A DNA stretch of 10,185 nt from an uncultured Fretibacterium sp. Lineage in GTDB: Bacteria; Synergistota; Synergistia; Synergistales; Aminobacteriaceae. This document shows positions 1-6,740 of this stretch, piece after piece; positions within the stretch are counted from its first letter, which is position 1, and each line of letters opens with the position of its first letter. Where the stretch lies: positions 1 to 10,185 of the forward strand of contig CALAUZ010000002.1 in NCBI GenBank assembly GCA_937892105.1, written 5' to 3'. Under the pieces are notes generated by a model. That model searched no databases and had not been told where the DNA came from. It saw nothing but the letters and a program-made list of their open reading frames with translations. The translations under genes and the position numbers were made by a program.

Positions 1-1224
1 CCTCAGGTTGTCGGGGCACTCATGGCCGGACTGTTCTTTGGCCCGGCGGTTCTGGGAATGATAACGACAAAGCTCTTCGGCGTGCAGTTCTGTCTAATGC
101 CGTCGCCGCTGTTATCGCGAATGGCTGAACTTGGCGTAATCGTCATAATGTTCACGGCAGGAATGGAAACCAATATTGAGGAACTCAAGGCTTCCGGAAC
201 TGTCGGATTTGCAGTGGCGTTGCTGGGAGTGCTTGTACCGCTGGGAATGGGTGCGGGACTGATGTACATTTGCGATGACAATGCTACTTTTGCGTCGGCA
301 ATATTCGTAGGTGCGGTTCTTACGGCGACATCGGTGTCAATAACAGTTGAAGCTCTGAAGGAACTTGGGAAGATGTCCACGAAAGTCGGGAACACGATAT
401 TAGCGGCGGCATTGATAGACGATATTCTGGGCTTGATATGCCTCACGATAATTACGGGAATTGCGGGTGGAGATGTGAACCTTCTTCTCGTATTCGTGAA
501 GATAGCGGGGTTCTTTGTGTTCGTAGCAGGTGCAGGTTACGCGTATTACAAGGGAATGGTATGGTCTGACCGTGTTCAGGCCGAACGTAATCTCAGGCGT
601 TATCCCGTGATGGGTTTTGCGTTCTGCCTGTTTATGGCATGGGCGGCAGAAGTTGTATTTGGAGTGGCGGACATAATCGGAGCGTTTGCGGCCGGAATGA
701 TTATAGCGATGTCGCCGAAGGGACAGTACATAGCCAGCAAGTTCGACACGATAGCATATTTGCTTCTTACGCCTGTATTCTTTGCGAACATAGGGCTTGA
801 AGTTGAGCTTCCTGAATTTTCGTATGAGCTGGCAATATTCACGCTTGCAATCGTTGCAGTAGGCGTAATCTCAAAGCTATTGGGCTGCGGAATGGGTGCA
901 AAACTCTGCGGCTTTAACATGAAACAGAGCTACCAGATAGGACTGGGAATGGTATGCAGGGGAGAAGTTGCGCTGATTGTGGCGGGAAAGGGAATGTCCA
1001 TGAACCTCATAAGCGATAACTATCTTGGGCCAATCGTCATAATGATAATAGTCTGCACGATAATAACGCCTATATTCCTGAAGGGAGCGTTCAAGGGTTC
1101 GGAAGATGAAGCCGGAACGACGATTTTCGAGGACAAGTTCATGCTCGAAGATCAGGCGGACGAAATCGAGGAGGACATGTACAAGCGAAGGTCAATACTC
1201 ACGAACAGGACTTTCAGCGTGTAA
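1..1224 (+). CDS. Cation:proton antiporter, CPA2 (Kef/NapA-like) family, 5' partial
   Basis: This is an inner-membrane antiporter that exchanges Na+ or K+ for protons. The frame is open from base 1, and the first visible residues (PQVVGALMAGLFFGPAVLG) match the TM1-TM2 region of CPA2 proteins. The true start therefore lies upstream, with perhaps a few tens of residues missing; the ATG at 22 is internal. The 407 visible residues contain about a dozen hydrophobic segments. The paired aspartates in ALIDDILGL (codons 418-423) are the ion-binding signature of the electrogenic, NapA-like branch. FFANIGLEVE and GMVCRGEVALIVAG also match conserved CPA2 segments, the latter the usual G-x-x-x-RGE motif. 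The protein ends in a short acidic cytoplasmic tail of about 40 residues. There is no TrkA-N/RCK domain, so it is not a complete KefB/KefC. Its ion cannot be read from the sequence. The family is certain; the exact subtype is inference. Confidence 0.9.
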   Translation, partial: PQVVGALMAGLFFGPAVLGMITTKLFGVQFCLMPSPLLSRMAELGVIVIMFTAGMETNIEELKASGTVGFAVALLGVLVPLGMGAGLMYICDDNATFASAIFVGAVLTATSVSITVEALKELGKMSTKVGNTILAAALIDDILGLICLTIITGIAGGDVNLLLVFVKIAGFFVFVAGAGYAYYKGMVWSDRVQAERNLRRYPVMGFAFCLFMAWAAEVVFGVADIIGAFAAGMIIAMSPKGQYIASKFDTIAYLLLTPVFFANIGLEVELPEFSYELAIFTLAIVAVGVISKLLGCGMGAKLCGFNMKQSYQIGLGMVCRGEVALIVAGKGMSMNLISDNYLGPIVIMIIVCTIITPIFLKGAFKGSEDEAGTTIFEDKFMLEDQADEIEEDMYKRRSILTNRTFSV

Positions 1225-1370
1225 CATATGAACATCGCGGGGGAGTGCTGACACCGAAAGTGCGGGACTTGTTCCCGAACATAATAAAGTAGATGGGTTG
1301 GAAATAAGAGGGAGTCGAAGTGATACTCAGCTGAGGTACAACCCTTCCACCATGTTAGATATAATAATAT
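1225..1370 (+). other. Non-coding stretch with clustered inverted repeats, possible structured RNA or structured 3' UTR
   Basis: No convincing gene lies between the antiporter stop and the terminator at 1371. Several complementary segments are visible: TAACAT (1222-1227) with ATGTTA (1352-1357); CAC/GTG closing a CGAAA loop (1252-1262); CGGGA/TCCCG closing a CTTGT loop (1263-1277); GGGTTG (1295-1300) with CAACCC (1339-1344); and inside that, GAGT (1312-1315) with ACTC (1325-1328). TGGAA (1299-1303) can alternatively pair with TTCCA (1345-1349). I do not recognise a known riboswitch, 6S RNA, SRP RNA, tmRNA or RNase P motif. It could be a trailer of the antiporter mRNA, a small RNA ending at the downstream terminator, or chance complementarity. 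The plus strand is chosen only because the downstream terminator points that way. Confidence 0.3.
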
Positions 1371-1416
1371 AAGCAGGATAGGAAAAGTATTATTCCCGCC
1401 CTGCTTTTAATTTTTA
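1371..1416 (+). terminator. Rho-independent terminator after the antiporter gene
   Basis: AAGCAGG (1371-1377) pairs with CCTGCTT (1400-1406). An inner GGAA/TTCC pairing extends the stem, and the sequence continues as TTTTAATTTTT on the plus strand. It ends the antiporter transcript or any small RNA from 1225-1370. On the minus strand the same stem is followed by TTATATTATT, so it may also stop the converging operon whose last gene ends at 1462, but less well. Confidence 0.75.
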
Positions 1417-1461
1417 ATGACTGCGTTTCATTGACGCTTCTTCCGCACGTTCCTTCATTAC

Positions 1462-1740
1462 TTATGATGCTTTCCTGCTCAACATCTGGCCGTTCAACGC
1501 CTGTTCTATCGCGATTGCAAGCTGGTCAGCGCATGATGTTCCTTTTGCTCCGCACTGATTGCCGCGCAGTATCCTCGCAACATTCTCAGCGTCTGCACCC
1601 TCAAGAAGCCGTGATATTGCCGATAGATTTCCAGGACAGCCGCCGTGAAATTTCAAACCGTATATTTTCCCGCCGTCAAGCTCAAATGTTATCTTCTTCG
1701 TGCATACTCCTGAAGGTACAAACTCTACAAATTCTGACAT
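1462..1740 (-). CDS. TSCPD domain-containing protein (TIGR03905-like)
   Basis: This 92-residue protein consists almost entirely of one TSCPD domain, the fold also found at the C terminus of class II (vitamin B12-dependent) ribonucleotide reductases. Visible signatures are GVCTKKI near residue 11, FHGGCPGN at 31-38 and NQCGAKGTSCADQLA at 61-75. They place four cysteines at positions 13, 35, 63 and 70, a spacing that would suit metal binding or a redox role. The molecular function of the stand-alone family is not known. The start codon is ATG at 1740, with AGGAGG about 11 bases upstream. The gene overlaps the 3' end of the dihydrouridine synthase gene by 16 bases and is the last of a four-gene minus-strand unit. 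Family assignment is confident; function is left open. Confidence 0.88.
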   Translation of the reverse strand: MSEFVEFVPSGVCTKKITFELDGGKIYGLKFHGGCPGNLSAISRLLEGADAENVARILRGNQCGAKGTSCADQLAIAIEQALNGQMLSRKAS

Positions 1741-2669
1741 GCCGAATATTTCCTCCTGCCCAAAATATTAATGATTTCTTCAAGGCTTACCGACATCATA
1801 GCCTGCCTTCTCAGTTCTGCCGAACCATGTCCAAACTTCAGTATACTTCCGGCAAATCTCTTCATCAGAACCAACGCTCTGTGTTCACCTGATATTTCGT
1901 CTGCATGATGTGCAAAGTTTACCAGTTCGTAAAGTTTTTCATCGCACGTCCTGAACTTTCCGCCGTATTCCTCGAACATAAACGGGTTTCCAAACGCTCC
2001 CCTCGCAATCATAACGGCACAGCAGCCCATTCCCAAATATTCCCGAATATCACTCACTGCCCTAACGTCTCCGCTTGCACTGATATATCCCGGAAACTCC
2101 CTAGCAGTAAGCGATAGTATACTCCTGTCTGCAACACCTTCATACCTTTGCGTCCAAGTCCTTCCGTGAATACATACGTTATCTGCGCCAGCCTCTATCA
2201 GCATTCCAGTAAACTTCAATGTGTCTTCATCATTCTCAAAACGCCTTATCTTTACCCACACAGGCAGACCCAGAGACTTTAATCCTTTCACCATGTCATG
2301 AGCAATATCGGTTTTCCGCATTAACGCCGCGCCTGAACCGTTCTTCGTAATCTTTGGCATTGGGCAGGCCATGTTTATTCCGAACCCTGAGAACCTCCTG
2401 CACACTTTCCTGACTGCTTCACCTCCTGACACAAGAACTCCAGCGTCATTCGCGAAAAGCTGAACCACTAACGGTGCTTCATGTTCCGAGACCGCAAGCA
2501 TATCGAACGTCTTTGCGTTGTCCCGTATCAATCCGGCACAGCTTATCATTTCGGTGTGTGTCAATGCCGCTCCGTGAGACGAGAAAAATTCGCGCACAGG
2601 AAGTGTAGTTATACCCGCCAATGGAGCAAGGCATAAAGGGTTAGCGATTTCTATTCCGCCGATGGTCAA
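1725..2669 (-). CDS. tRNA-dihydrouridine synthase (Dus family)
   Basis: This FMN-dependent enzyme reduces specific uridines in tRNA to dihydrouridine with NADPH, in the cytoplasm. The 314-residue protein has the full family pattern: PLAGITTLPVREFF near residue 16 (FMN site), TEMISCAGL at 39-47, and the active-site stretch NMACPMPKITKNGSGAAL with catalytic Cys102. It continues with VWVKIRR (Lys140), IHGRT (His158), ISASGDVR and IARGAFGNP at 221-229, which bind the FMN phosphate. Length is normal for the family. The start is read as TTG at 2669, preceded by AGAGGGTG, because homology begins at once (MTIGGIEIANPLCLAPLAGI). That start overlaps the coaX stop as TTGA. Of the Dus subfamilies it most resembles the DusB-like group, but I cannot fix which tRNA position it modifies. 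Confidence 0.95.
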   Translation of the reverse strand: MTIGGIEIANPLCLAPLAGITTLPVREFFSSHGAALTHTEMISCAGLIRDNAKTFDMLAVSEHEAPLVVQLFANDAGVLVSGGEAVRKVCRRFSGFGINMACPMPKITKNGSGAALMRKTDIAHDMVKGLKSLGLPVWVKIRRFENDEDTLKFTGMLIEAGADNVCIHGRTWTQRYEGVADRSILSLTAREFPGYISASGDVRAVSDIREYLGMGCCAVMIARGAFGNPFMFEEYGGKFRTCDEKLYELVNFAHHADEISGEHRALVLMKRFAGSILKFGHGSAELRRQAMMSVSLEEIINILGRRKYSACQNL

Positions 2670-3433
2670 GCGTTCACCCTCTCGTATATCATCTTCAGTC
2701 CCTCAAGCGTCAGCCACTTGTCAACAACATCAATCCTCTGCGAAACCTTCGACATTAACCCCGCGTGTCCTCCCGTCGCAATAACTCTGGCATTTTTCAT
2801 TCCAGGCTCATCGCGTATCATGTCAACTATCCTGTCGGTAAGTCCCGCGTTTCCGAAAAGTATTCCTGACTGTATGGCTTCCTCAGTGTTCCTGCCTATT
2901 ACGCTTTCAGGGATACTCAGTGCAACCTGCGGAAGTTTTGCGGCCTTCGAGAACAGAGCGGATATTCCGGAGTTCAGGCCGGGTGCTATTGCTCCTCCCA
3001 TGTATGCGCCATCGGGTGAAACAACATCGAACGTTATCGCAGTCCCGTAATCTGCAACAATCAGCGGCATTCCGTATTTCTCGCGCCCTGCAACAGCATT
3101 CACTATCCTGTCTGCCCCAACTTCGCGAGGGTTCCTGCAAAGTATCGACATTCCCGTATCAGTCTCACCATTCACCTGAAGAGGGGCAACGCCGAAATAT
3201 TGCTTTATCGCCTCTGTCATTGGGAAGTCAAGCGAAGGCACAACACTTGCGAATGCTGCACCTGTAACATCGGAAGGCTTTATGTTTTTCGTGCCTATAA
3301 GGTTGAGAAGGTATATTCCCAGTTCGTCATGTGTGCGCAGTATTGAGGACAGTCTCCAATGCGCAATAAGTTCATCTCCGTCATATATTCCTGCGGCGGT
3401 TGTTGTGTTTCCAGTGTCAATTACCATAAGCAT
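2666..3433 (-). CDS. coaX: Type III pantothenate kinase
   Basis: CoaX phosphorylates pantothenate with ATP, the first step of coenzyme A synthesis, in the cytoplasm. The 255-residue protein has the ASKHA-fold motifs of the family: DTGNT at 6-10 (phosphate binding), REVGADRIVN at 103-112 with the catalytic Asp108 and pantothenate-contacting residues, ADYGTA at 127-132, GGAIAPG at 146-152, GRNTEEAIQSG at 170-180 and ATGGHA at 219-224. Type III kinases usually need a monovalent cation and resist CoA feedback; this is family knowledge, not visible here. The ATG at 3433 shares one base with the upstream stop (TAATG), so its translation is probably coupled to the flavoprotein gene. M3 is a possible alternative start, but the full N terminus matches the family. 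No type I or type II kinase gene is in the window. Confidence 0.96.
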   Translation of the reverse strand: MLMVIDTGNTTTAAGIYDGDELIAHWRLSSILRTHDELGIYLLNLIGTKNIKPSDVTGAAFASVVPSLDFPMTEAIKQYFGVAPLQVNGETDTGMSILCRNPREVGADRIVNAVAGREKYGMPLIVADYGTAITFDVVSPDGAYMGGAIAPGLNSGISALFSKAAKLPQVALSIPESVIGRNTEEAIQSGILFGNAGLTDRIVDMIRDEPGMKNARVIATGGHAGLMSKVSQRIDVVDKWLTLEGLKMIYERVNA

Positions 3434-4665
3434 TATTTATCCACGCTCCCTGCTATGTATCCTGTTGACCAGCAGACTTGAAGGTTAAAACCTCCTGAAG
3501 GCCCGTCAAGGTCTAATACTTCTCCTGCAAAATATAAATTATCGCACAGCTTTGATTTCATTGTTGCGGGATTTACTTCTTTCAGGTCTACCCCTCCGCG
3601 CGTAACCATTGCGTTGTTGAAGCTCCATAAACCGTTAATGTTCATGCGTATATCCTTCAGCAGATCCACAAACTCTGATATTTCCTCGTGAGTAAGATAT
3701 TCCGTAGGCTTATCGTGCGGAATGTCAGACAGTTCAAGAATGAGGCTGACCATTTTTGCAGGTACAAGCGAACGTACAAGCCCCGCAAATTTCCCGTGTC
3801 CTTCGTGCTTGGCGATGTCCCGTTTTACGCGCGCGACTAATATTTCATGTTTCAGGGTAGGCTTCAAGTCAAGCGAAAACTGCAAATTCCCCTGCCAGTC
3901 GGGAATGTACCTGCTCAGTTCCATAACTATCGGCCCGCTTACACCGAAATTCGTGAACTCCATCTCCCCAAACCTCTGGTCAATCTCCTTCCTGTCAAGT
4001 ATCACGGTCAGCCTGACATTACGAAGATCGCAGCCCCTAGCGAGTTTTGGCCACATTTCACGCGTCTTAACAGGAACAAGTGCGGGATAAAGCGGCGTAA
4101 TTGTGTGTCCAACCTGCCTGGCAAAATCGTAGCCGTCTCCTGTCGAACCTGTCTTTGGGTATGACTTTCCGCCTGTCGCAACAATGTACTTGTCCGCAGC
4201 GTACTCGTTCGAGTCAGTTACTACATAATCTATGTGGCGGCCTTTAACCTTGAGTGCTTTTACAGTAACACCGCGCATAATCTTAACGCCGTATTTCTTG
4301 CACTGCATGAGCAGGGCATCAAGAACTCTCTGGCTTCCGCCTTCTTTGGGAAATACGCGTTTTCCTCGTTCCAGAACGTATTTTACGCCGATTGAGCTGA
4401 AGTATTCCCTAGTCCTGAGAGGCCCGAACTTGCTGAACGCCGAATACAGAAACTTTCCGTTGTCCCCGTACTTCGCTATGAAAACGTCCATGTCCCCCTC
4501 TGCGTTAGTGAAGTTGCAACGTCCTCTGCCAGATAATAATAGCTTCTCGCCTAATGAGTGGTTCTTTTCCGCAATGCCGACTTTCTGGCCAAGTGATGAA
4601 GCTCTCACCGCCGCCATTAATCCTGCGGGGCCTCCCCCTATGATGAGTGTGTCAAATTTTTCCAT
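3433..4665 (-). CDS. HI0933/BaiN-family FAD-dependent oxidoreductase
   Basis: This is a 410-residue flavoprotein of the family annotated as aminoacetone oxidase-like, HI0933-like or BaiN. The N terminus has a Rossmann dinucleotide motif, GGGPAGLMAA at 10-19. GRGRCNFTN at 46-54 is the family hallmark, followed by IVATGG at 161-166, GSTGDG at 173-178, and a C-terminal FAD segment FAGEVLDLDGPSGGFNLQ at 379-396. BaiN has been linked to bile-acid intermediates, but that substrate cannot be assumed: homologues are widespread in bacteria with no bile-acid pathway. The ATG at 4665 has a strong GGAGG seven bases upstream. It is the first gene of the minus-strand unit flavoprotein-coaX-dus-TSCPD, transcribed from the divergent region 4666-4766. 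Family assignment is firm; substrate is unknown. Confidence 0.93.
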   Translation of the reverse strand: MEKFDTLIIGGGPAGLMAAVRASSLGQKVGIAEKNHSLGEKLLLSGRGRCNFTNAEGDMDVFIAKYGDNGKFLYSAFSKFGPLRTREYFSSIGVKYVLERGKRVFPKEGGSQRVLDALLMQCKKYGVKIMRGVTVKALKVKGRHIDYVVTDSNEYAADKYIVATGGKSYPKTGSTGDGYDFARQVGHTITPLYPALVPVKTREMWPKLARGCDLRNVRLTVILDRKEIDQRFGEMEFTNFGVSGPIVMELSRYIPDWQGNLQFSLDLKPTLKHEILVARVKRDIAKHEGHGKFAGLVRSLVPAKMVSLILELSDIPHDKPTEYLTHEEISEFVDLLKDIRMNINGLWSFNNAMVTRGGVDLKEVNPATMKSKLCDNLYFAGEVLDLDGPSGGFNLQVCWSTGYIAGSVDK

Positions 4666-4691
4666 ATAAGTGCCTCCATTACATTTACATA

Positions 4692-4721
4692 ATAAGTATA
4701 CAAGTACACGTATAGTATAAT
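4692..4721. promoter_or_regulatory. Divergent promoter region with operator-like dyad
   Basis: The 101-base gap between the flavoprotein and TolC-family genes is strongly AT-rich. On the plus strand a perfect -10 box, TATAAT, lies at 4716-4721, with only a poor -35 match near 4693-4698. On the minus strand two TATACT sequences (4700-4695 and 4719-4714) are possible -10 boxes for the opposite operon. Immediately beside the plus-strand -10 is an imperfect palindrome, TATACAAGTACACGTATA (4697-4714), with 14 of 18 positions symmetric around GTAC. Its position across the spacer, overlapping both candidate promoters, suits a regulator binding site. No regulator gene is next to it. Confidence 0.5.
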
Positions 4722-4766
4722 AACGTTCAAAATTATTTCAGCACATGCAAAAGGTGTGATCTTATC

Positions 4767-6158
4767 TTGCGCATTCGTAAACAACATACTTTATTTACCA
4801 TGCTAATATTTGCGGGGACTATTTTACTTCCCCATGTATCTTCTGCAGCCGTCTCTATGACACTCCCGCAGTATGTCAATGAAATACTACTCAATAATCA
4901 TACTCTAAGGGCAGGCATAAAGAATGTAGAGGCAGGGTATTATTCCGTTCTGGCTTCCGTAGCATACCAGAGACCATCAACATCAGCGGCACTCACAGGC
5001 TCATATGCCACAAAGCAGACTTCCGGAGCAGTTTCCCAGACGAATGTTACTGTAGGAAATCTCGCTCTAAGGCTGACACAACGTATTGACATTAACGGCA
5101 GTTACAAGCTGGACGAGAAGCAGAATATTCTGGGTTACGAAGTATCACGTGCTACGTTCGACAACAGCATAAATACTATGGTAGCCGCCGCAGAAGAAAC
5201 ATGGTGGAGCGCAGTATTAGCCCGCGAAAACATGAAGTTACAGCGTGAAATACTCCTTCAGAGATCCGAGAACCACAGGGTAACACTTGAGAAGTACAAT
5301 CAGGAATTAGTCCCAAAGCTTGACATAGTACGCAGTGAAGCTCAAGTTGTGGAAGCTGAGACGCTCGTCAAGAACGCTGAAACAACGTACCTTAATCTTC
5401 TGGCTGAATTGTCGCTGATGGCAGGAGGACTTGATGTTGAGCCGGTTGAAGAAGAGCTGAAAGTGCCGGAGTTTGATGTTGCGATGAACTTTGAGGACGC
5501 TCTCGAATACCGTCCCGATGTACGCGCCGCAAAACTTAACCTCGAACGCGCAAAAATCGTCAAGAAACTCACAGCAAAAGGCTTATCCCCAACTCTCGAT
5601 TTCGGCTTCCAGTTCACCCCCTGGGCAGATCCAGAGACTTCCACAACTCCCAACGACATGCAGGCAGGTGCTTCACTCACTCTCTCATTCCCCATCACAG
5701 ACGGACACTCAACGAAATACAAAGTTCTTAACACAGACAGGCTGATACAGGCGGCAGAGGCCAACCTTGAGGCATTGCGCGAACAGACGAGAAGGGACAT
5801 CACCGTAGCAATGAACAACTGGAGGAATGCTTCAGCGTCAGAACAGGACAAGCAGAGACAGGTTGAACGTTCGGAGGAGGAACTGAGGATTACCGAGCTT
5901 ATGTACTCTGAAGGTATGGGGGCACAGATAGACCTGATTAACGCGCAGACGGCATATCAGGCTGTAAGGACGGAATATCTTGACGCAGTGAAGAATATGT
6001 ATGTTGCTCTCGTTGCGATGAAGAAGGCTATCGGGGATTATTCTCCGGACGAGAATGGGACGTGGCGCGAAGCTGTATCGCGTTATGGCAAGGGTAATGA
6101 CATTCTTGGAGAAACAGGGCTTAAAACATTGAGGACGAGTACGAAAACGAAAAAATGA
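4767..6158 (+). CDS. TolC-family outer-membrane channel protein
   Basis: This 463-residue protein of the outer-membrane efflux family would form a trimeric beta-barrel with a long periplasmic alpha-helical tunnel, serving drug efflux or type I secretion. The N terminus (basic residues, then TMLIFAGTILLPHVSSAA) is a signal peptide cleaved near residue 27. The mature part has two long helical, heptad-rich repeats, as expected. The second ends in a segment like ELMYSEGMGAQIDLINAQTA, typical of the family, followed by YLDAVKNMYVALVAMKKAIG. The start is a TTG at 4767 with AGGTG ten bases before it. The next in-frame ATG (4800) would cut away the basic part of the signal peptide, and the ATG at 4745 runs into a stop after four codons. 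No adaptor or inner-membrane pump gene is adjacent. It is first in a three-gene unit. Confidence 0.88.
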   Translation: MRIRKQHTLFTMLIFAGTILLPHVSSAAVSMTLPQYVNEILLNNHTLRAGIKNVEAGYYSVLASVAYQRPSTSAALTGSYATKQTSGAVSQTNVTVGNLALRLTQRIDINGSYKLDEKQNILGYEVSRATFDNSINTMVAAAEETWWSAVLARENMKLQREILLQRSENHRVTLEKYNQELVPKLDIVRSEAQVVEAETLVKNAETTYLNLLAELSLMAGGLDVEPVEEELKVPEFDVAMNFEDALEYRPDVRAAKLNLERAKIVKKLTAKGLSPTLDFGFQFTPWADPETSTTPNDMQAGASLTLSFPITDGHSTKYKVLNTDRLIQAAEANLEALREQTRRDITVAMNNWRNASASEQDKQRQVERSEEELRITELMYSEGMGAQIDLINAQTAYQAVRTEYLDAVKNMYVALVAMKKAIGDYSPDENGTWREAVSRYGKGNDILGETGLKTLRTSTKTKK

Positions 6159-6736
6159 TGAATACACGAAAACTTTTATGCACTGTAATATTGCTTCTGG
6201 CATTCACAGAGATTGCATACCCCGCACAGAAGAAAGCAGTTTCAAAAGTTGACGACAGAGCTAGGAACATATACCAGTTGTTCACGAAACATAATCCCAA
6301 ACTTTCCGGGACTGACGCGAAGAAGTACGCTGAGATTGTGATAGAGGCGGCAGAAAAGTACAAGCAGGATCCATACGTTATAGCTGGAATAATCGTTCAT
6401 GAATCGACCGTGAACAATAAGGCTGTCTCCAAAGGCGGGGACTATGGGTTAATGCAGGTGCGCTGGAAGGTTCACGAGAAGGCCATAAAGAAGGAATTTC
6501 CGCAGGTCAGAAAGGCAAGTGATATGTTCAACGCAAGGGTTAATATACTTTATGGTACAGAGATTTTTGCGTACTACATGAAGAAGGCTGACAATGACGT
6601 GAAGAAAGGATTAATGGGATACAGTGCCGGCAGTGAAAAGCTGACCAGCAAGGTATTGGCGACAGTGAAGGAACTGAAGGCCAATGACAGCAAGACAACA
6701 TCAAAATCCAAGACTAACACGAAGAAGGGAAAATGA
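6155..6736 (+). CDS. SLT-type lytic transglycosylase, small secreted form
   Basis: This is a 193-residue periplasmic enzyme predicted to cleave the MurNAc-GlcNAc bond of peptidoglycan, leaving a 1,6-anhydro end. The signal peptide spans about residues 1-24 (KLLCTVILLLAFTEIAYPA) and has no lipobox, so the protein should be soluble. The catalytic domain starts near residue 57 and shows IVHESTVNN with the candidate catalytic Glu83, then GGDYGLMQVRW (94-104), the family GLMQ motif. An YSAGS segment near residue 155 corresponds to the usual YN-x-G motif. A Lys/Ser/Thr-rich tail (SKTTSKSKTNTKKGK) follows and could bind wall polymers. The start overlaps the TolC-family stop (ATGATG; ATG at 6155 or 6158) with no clear ribosome site, suggesting translational coupling. 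It may open the wall for assembly of the neighbouring products. Confidence 0.87.
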   Translation: MMNTRKLLCTVILLLAFTEIAYPAQKKAVSKVDDRARNIYQLFTKHNPKLSGTDAKKYAEIVIEAAEKYKQDPYVIAGIIVHESTVNNKAVSKGGDYGLMQVRWKVHEKAIKKEFPQVRKASDMFNARVNILYGTEIFAYYMKKADNDVKKGLMGYSAGSEKLTSKVLATVKELKANDSKTTSKSKTNTKKGK

Positions 6737-6740
6737 TTTC

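Noticed and set aside
1252..1277. Sequence reminiscent of a hammerhead core (CTGA...GAAA) or of the start of a yybP-ykoY riboswitch (GGGGAG).
   Set aside because: The remaining conserved bases and stems of either class are missing.
1294..1352. tRNA-like features: palindrome CTCAGCTGAG resembling a D-arm, TTCGACTCC on the minus strand, and CCACCA at 1347-1352 on the plus strand.
   Set aside because: The elements lie on opposite strands, no T-arm stem can be formed around TTCGACT, and there is no anticodon arm or seven-pair acceptor of the right spacing.
1431..1892. Long open frame on the plus strand opposite the TSCPD and dus genes.
   Set aside because: The translation has no family likeness and is antisense to two well-supported genes; similar antisense frames at 5342-5851, 8983-9414 and elsewhere are rejected for the same reason.
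3433..4665. Naming the flavoprotein as a bile-acid dehydroxylation enzyme (BaiN).
   Set aside because: Family membership alone does not give that substrate, and no other bai gene is present.
6684..6740. Upstream ATG (6684) as the start of the Synerg-CTERM protein.
   Set aside because: It lies inside the transglycosylase gene and puts 19 charged residues before a perfect signal peptide; ATG 6741 is better placed.
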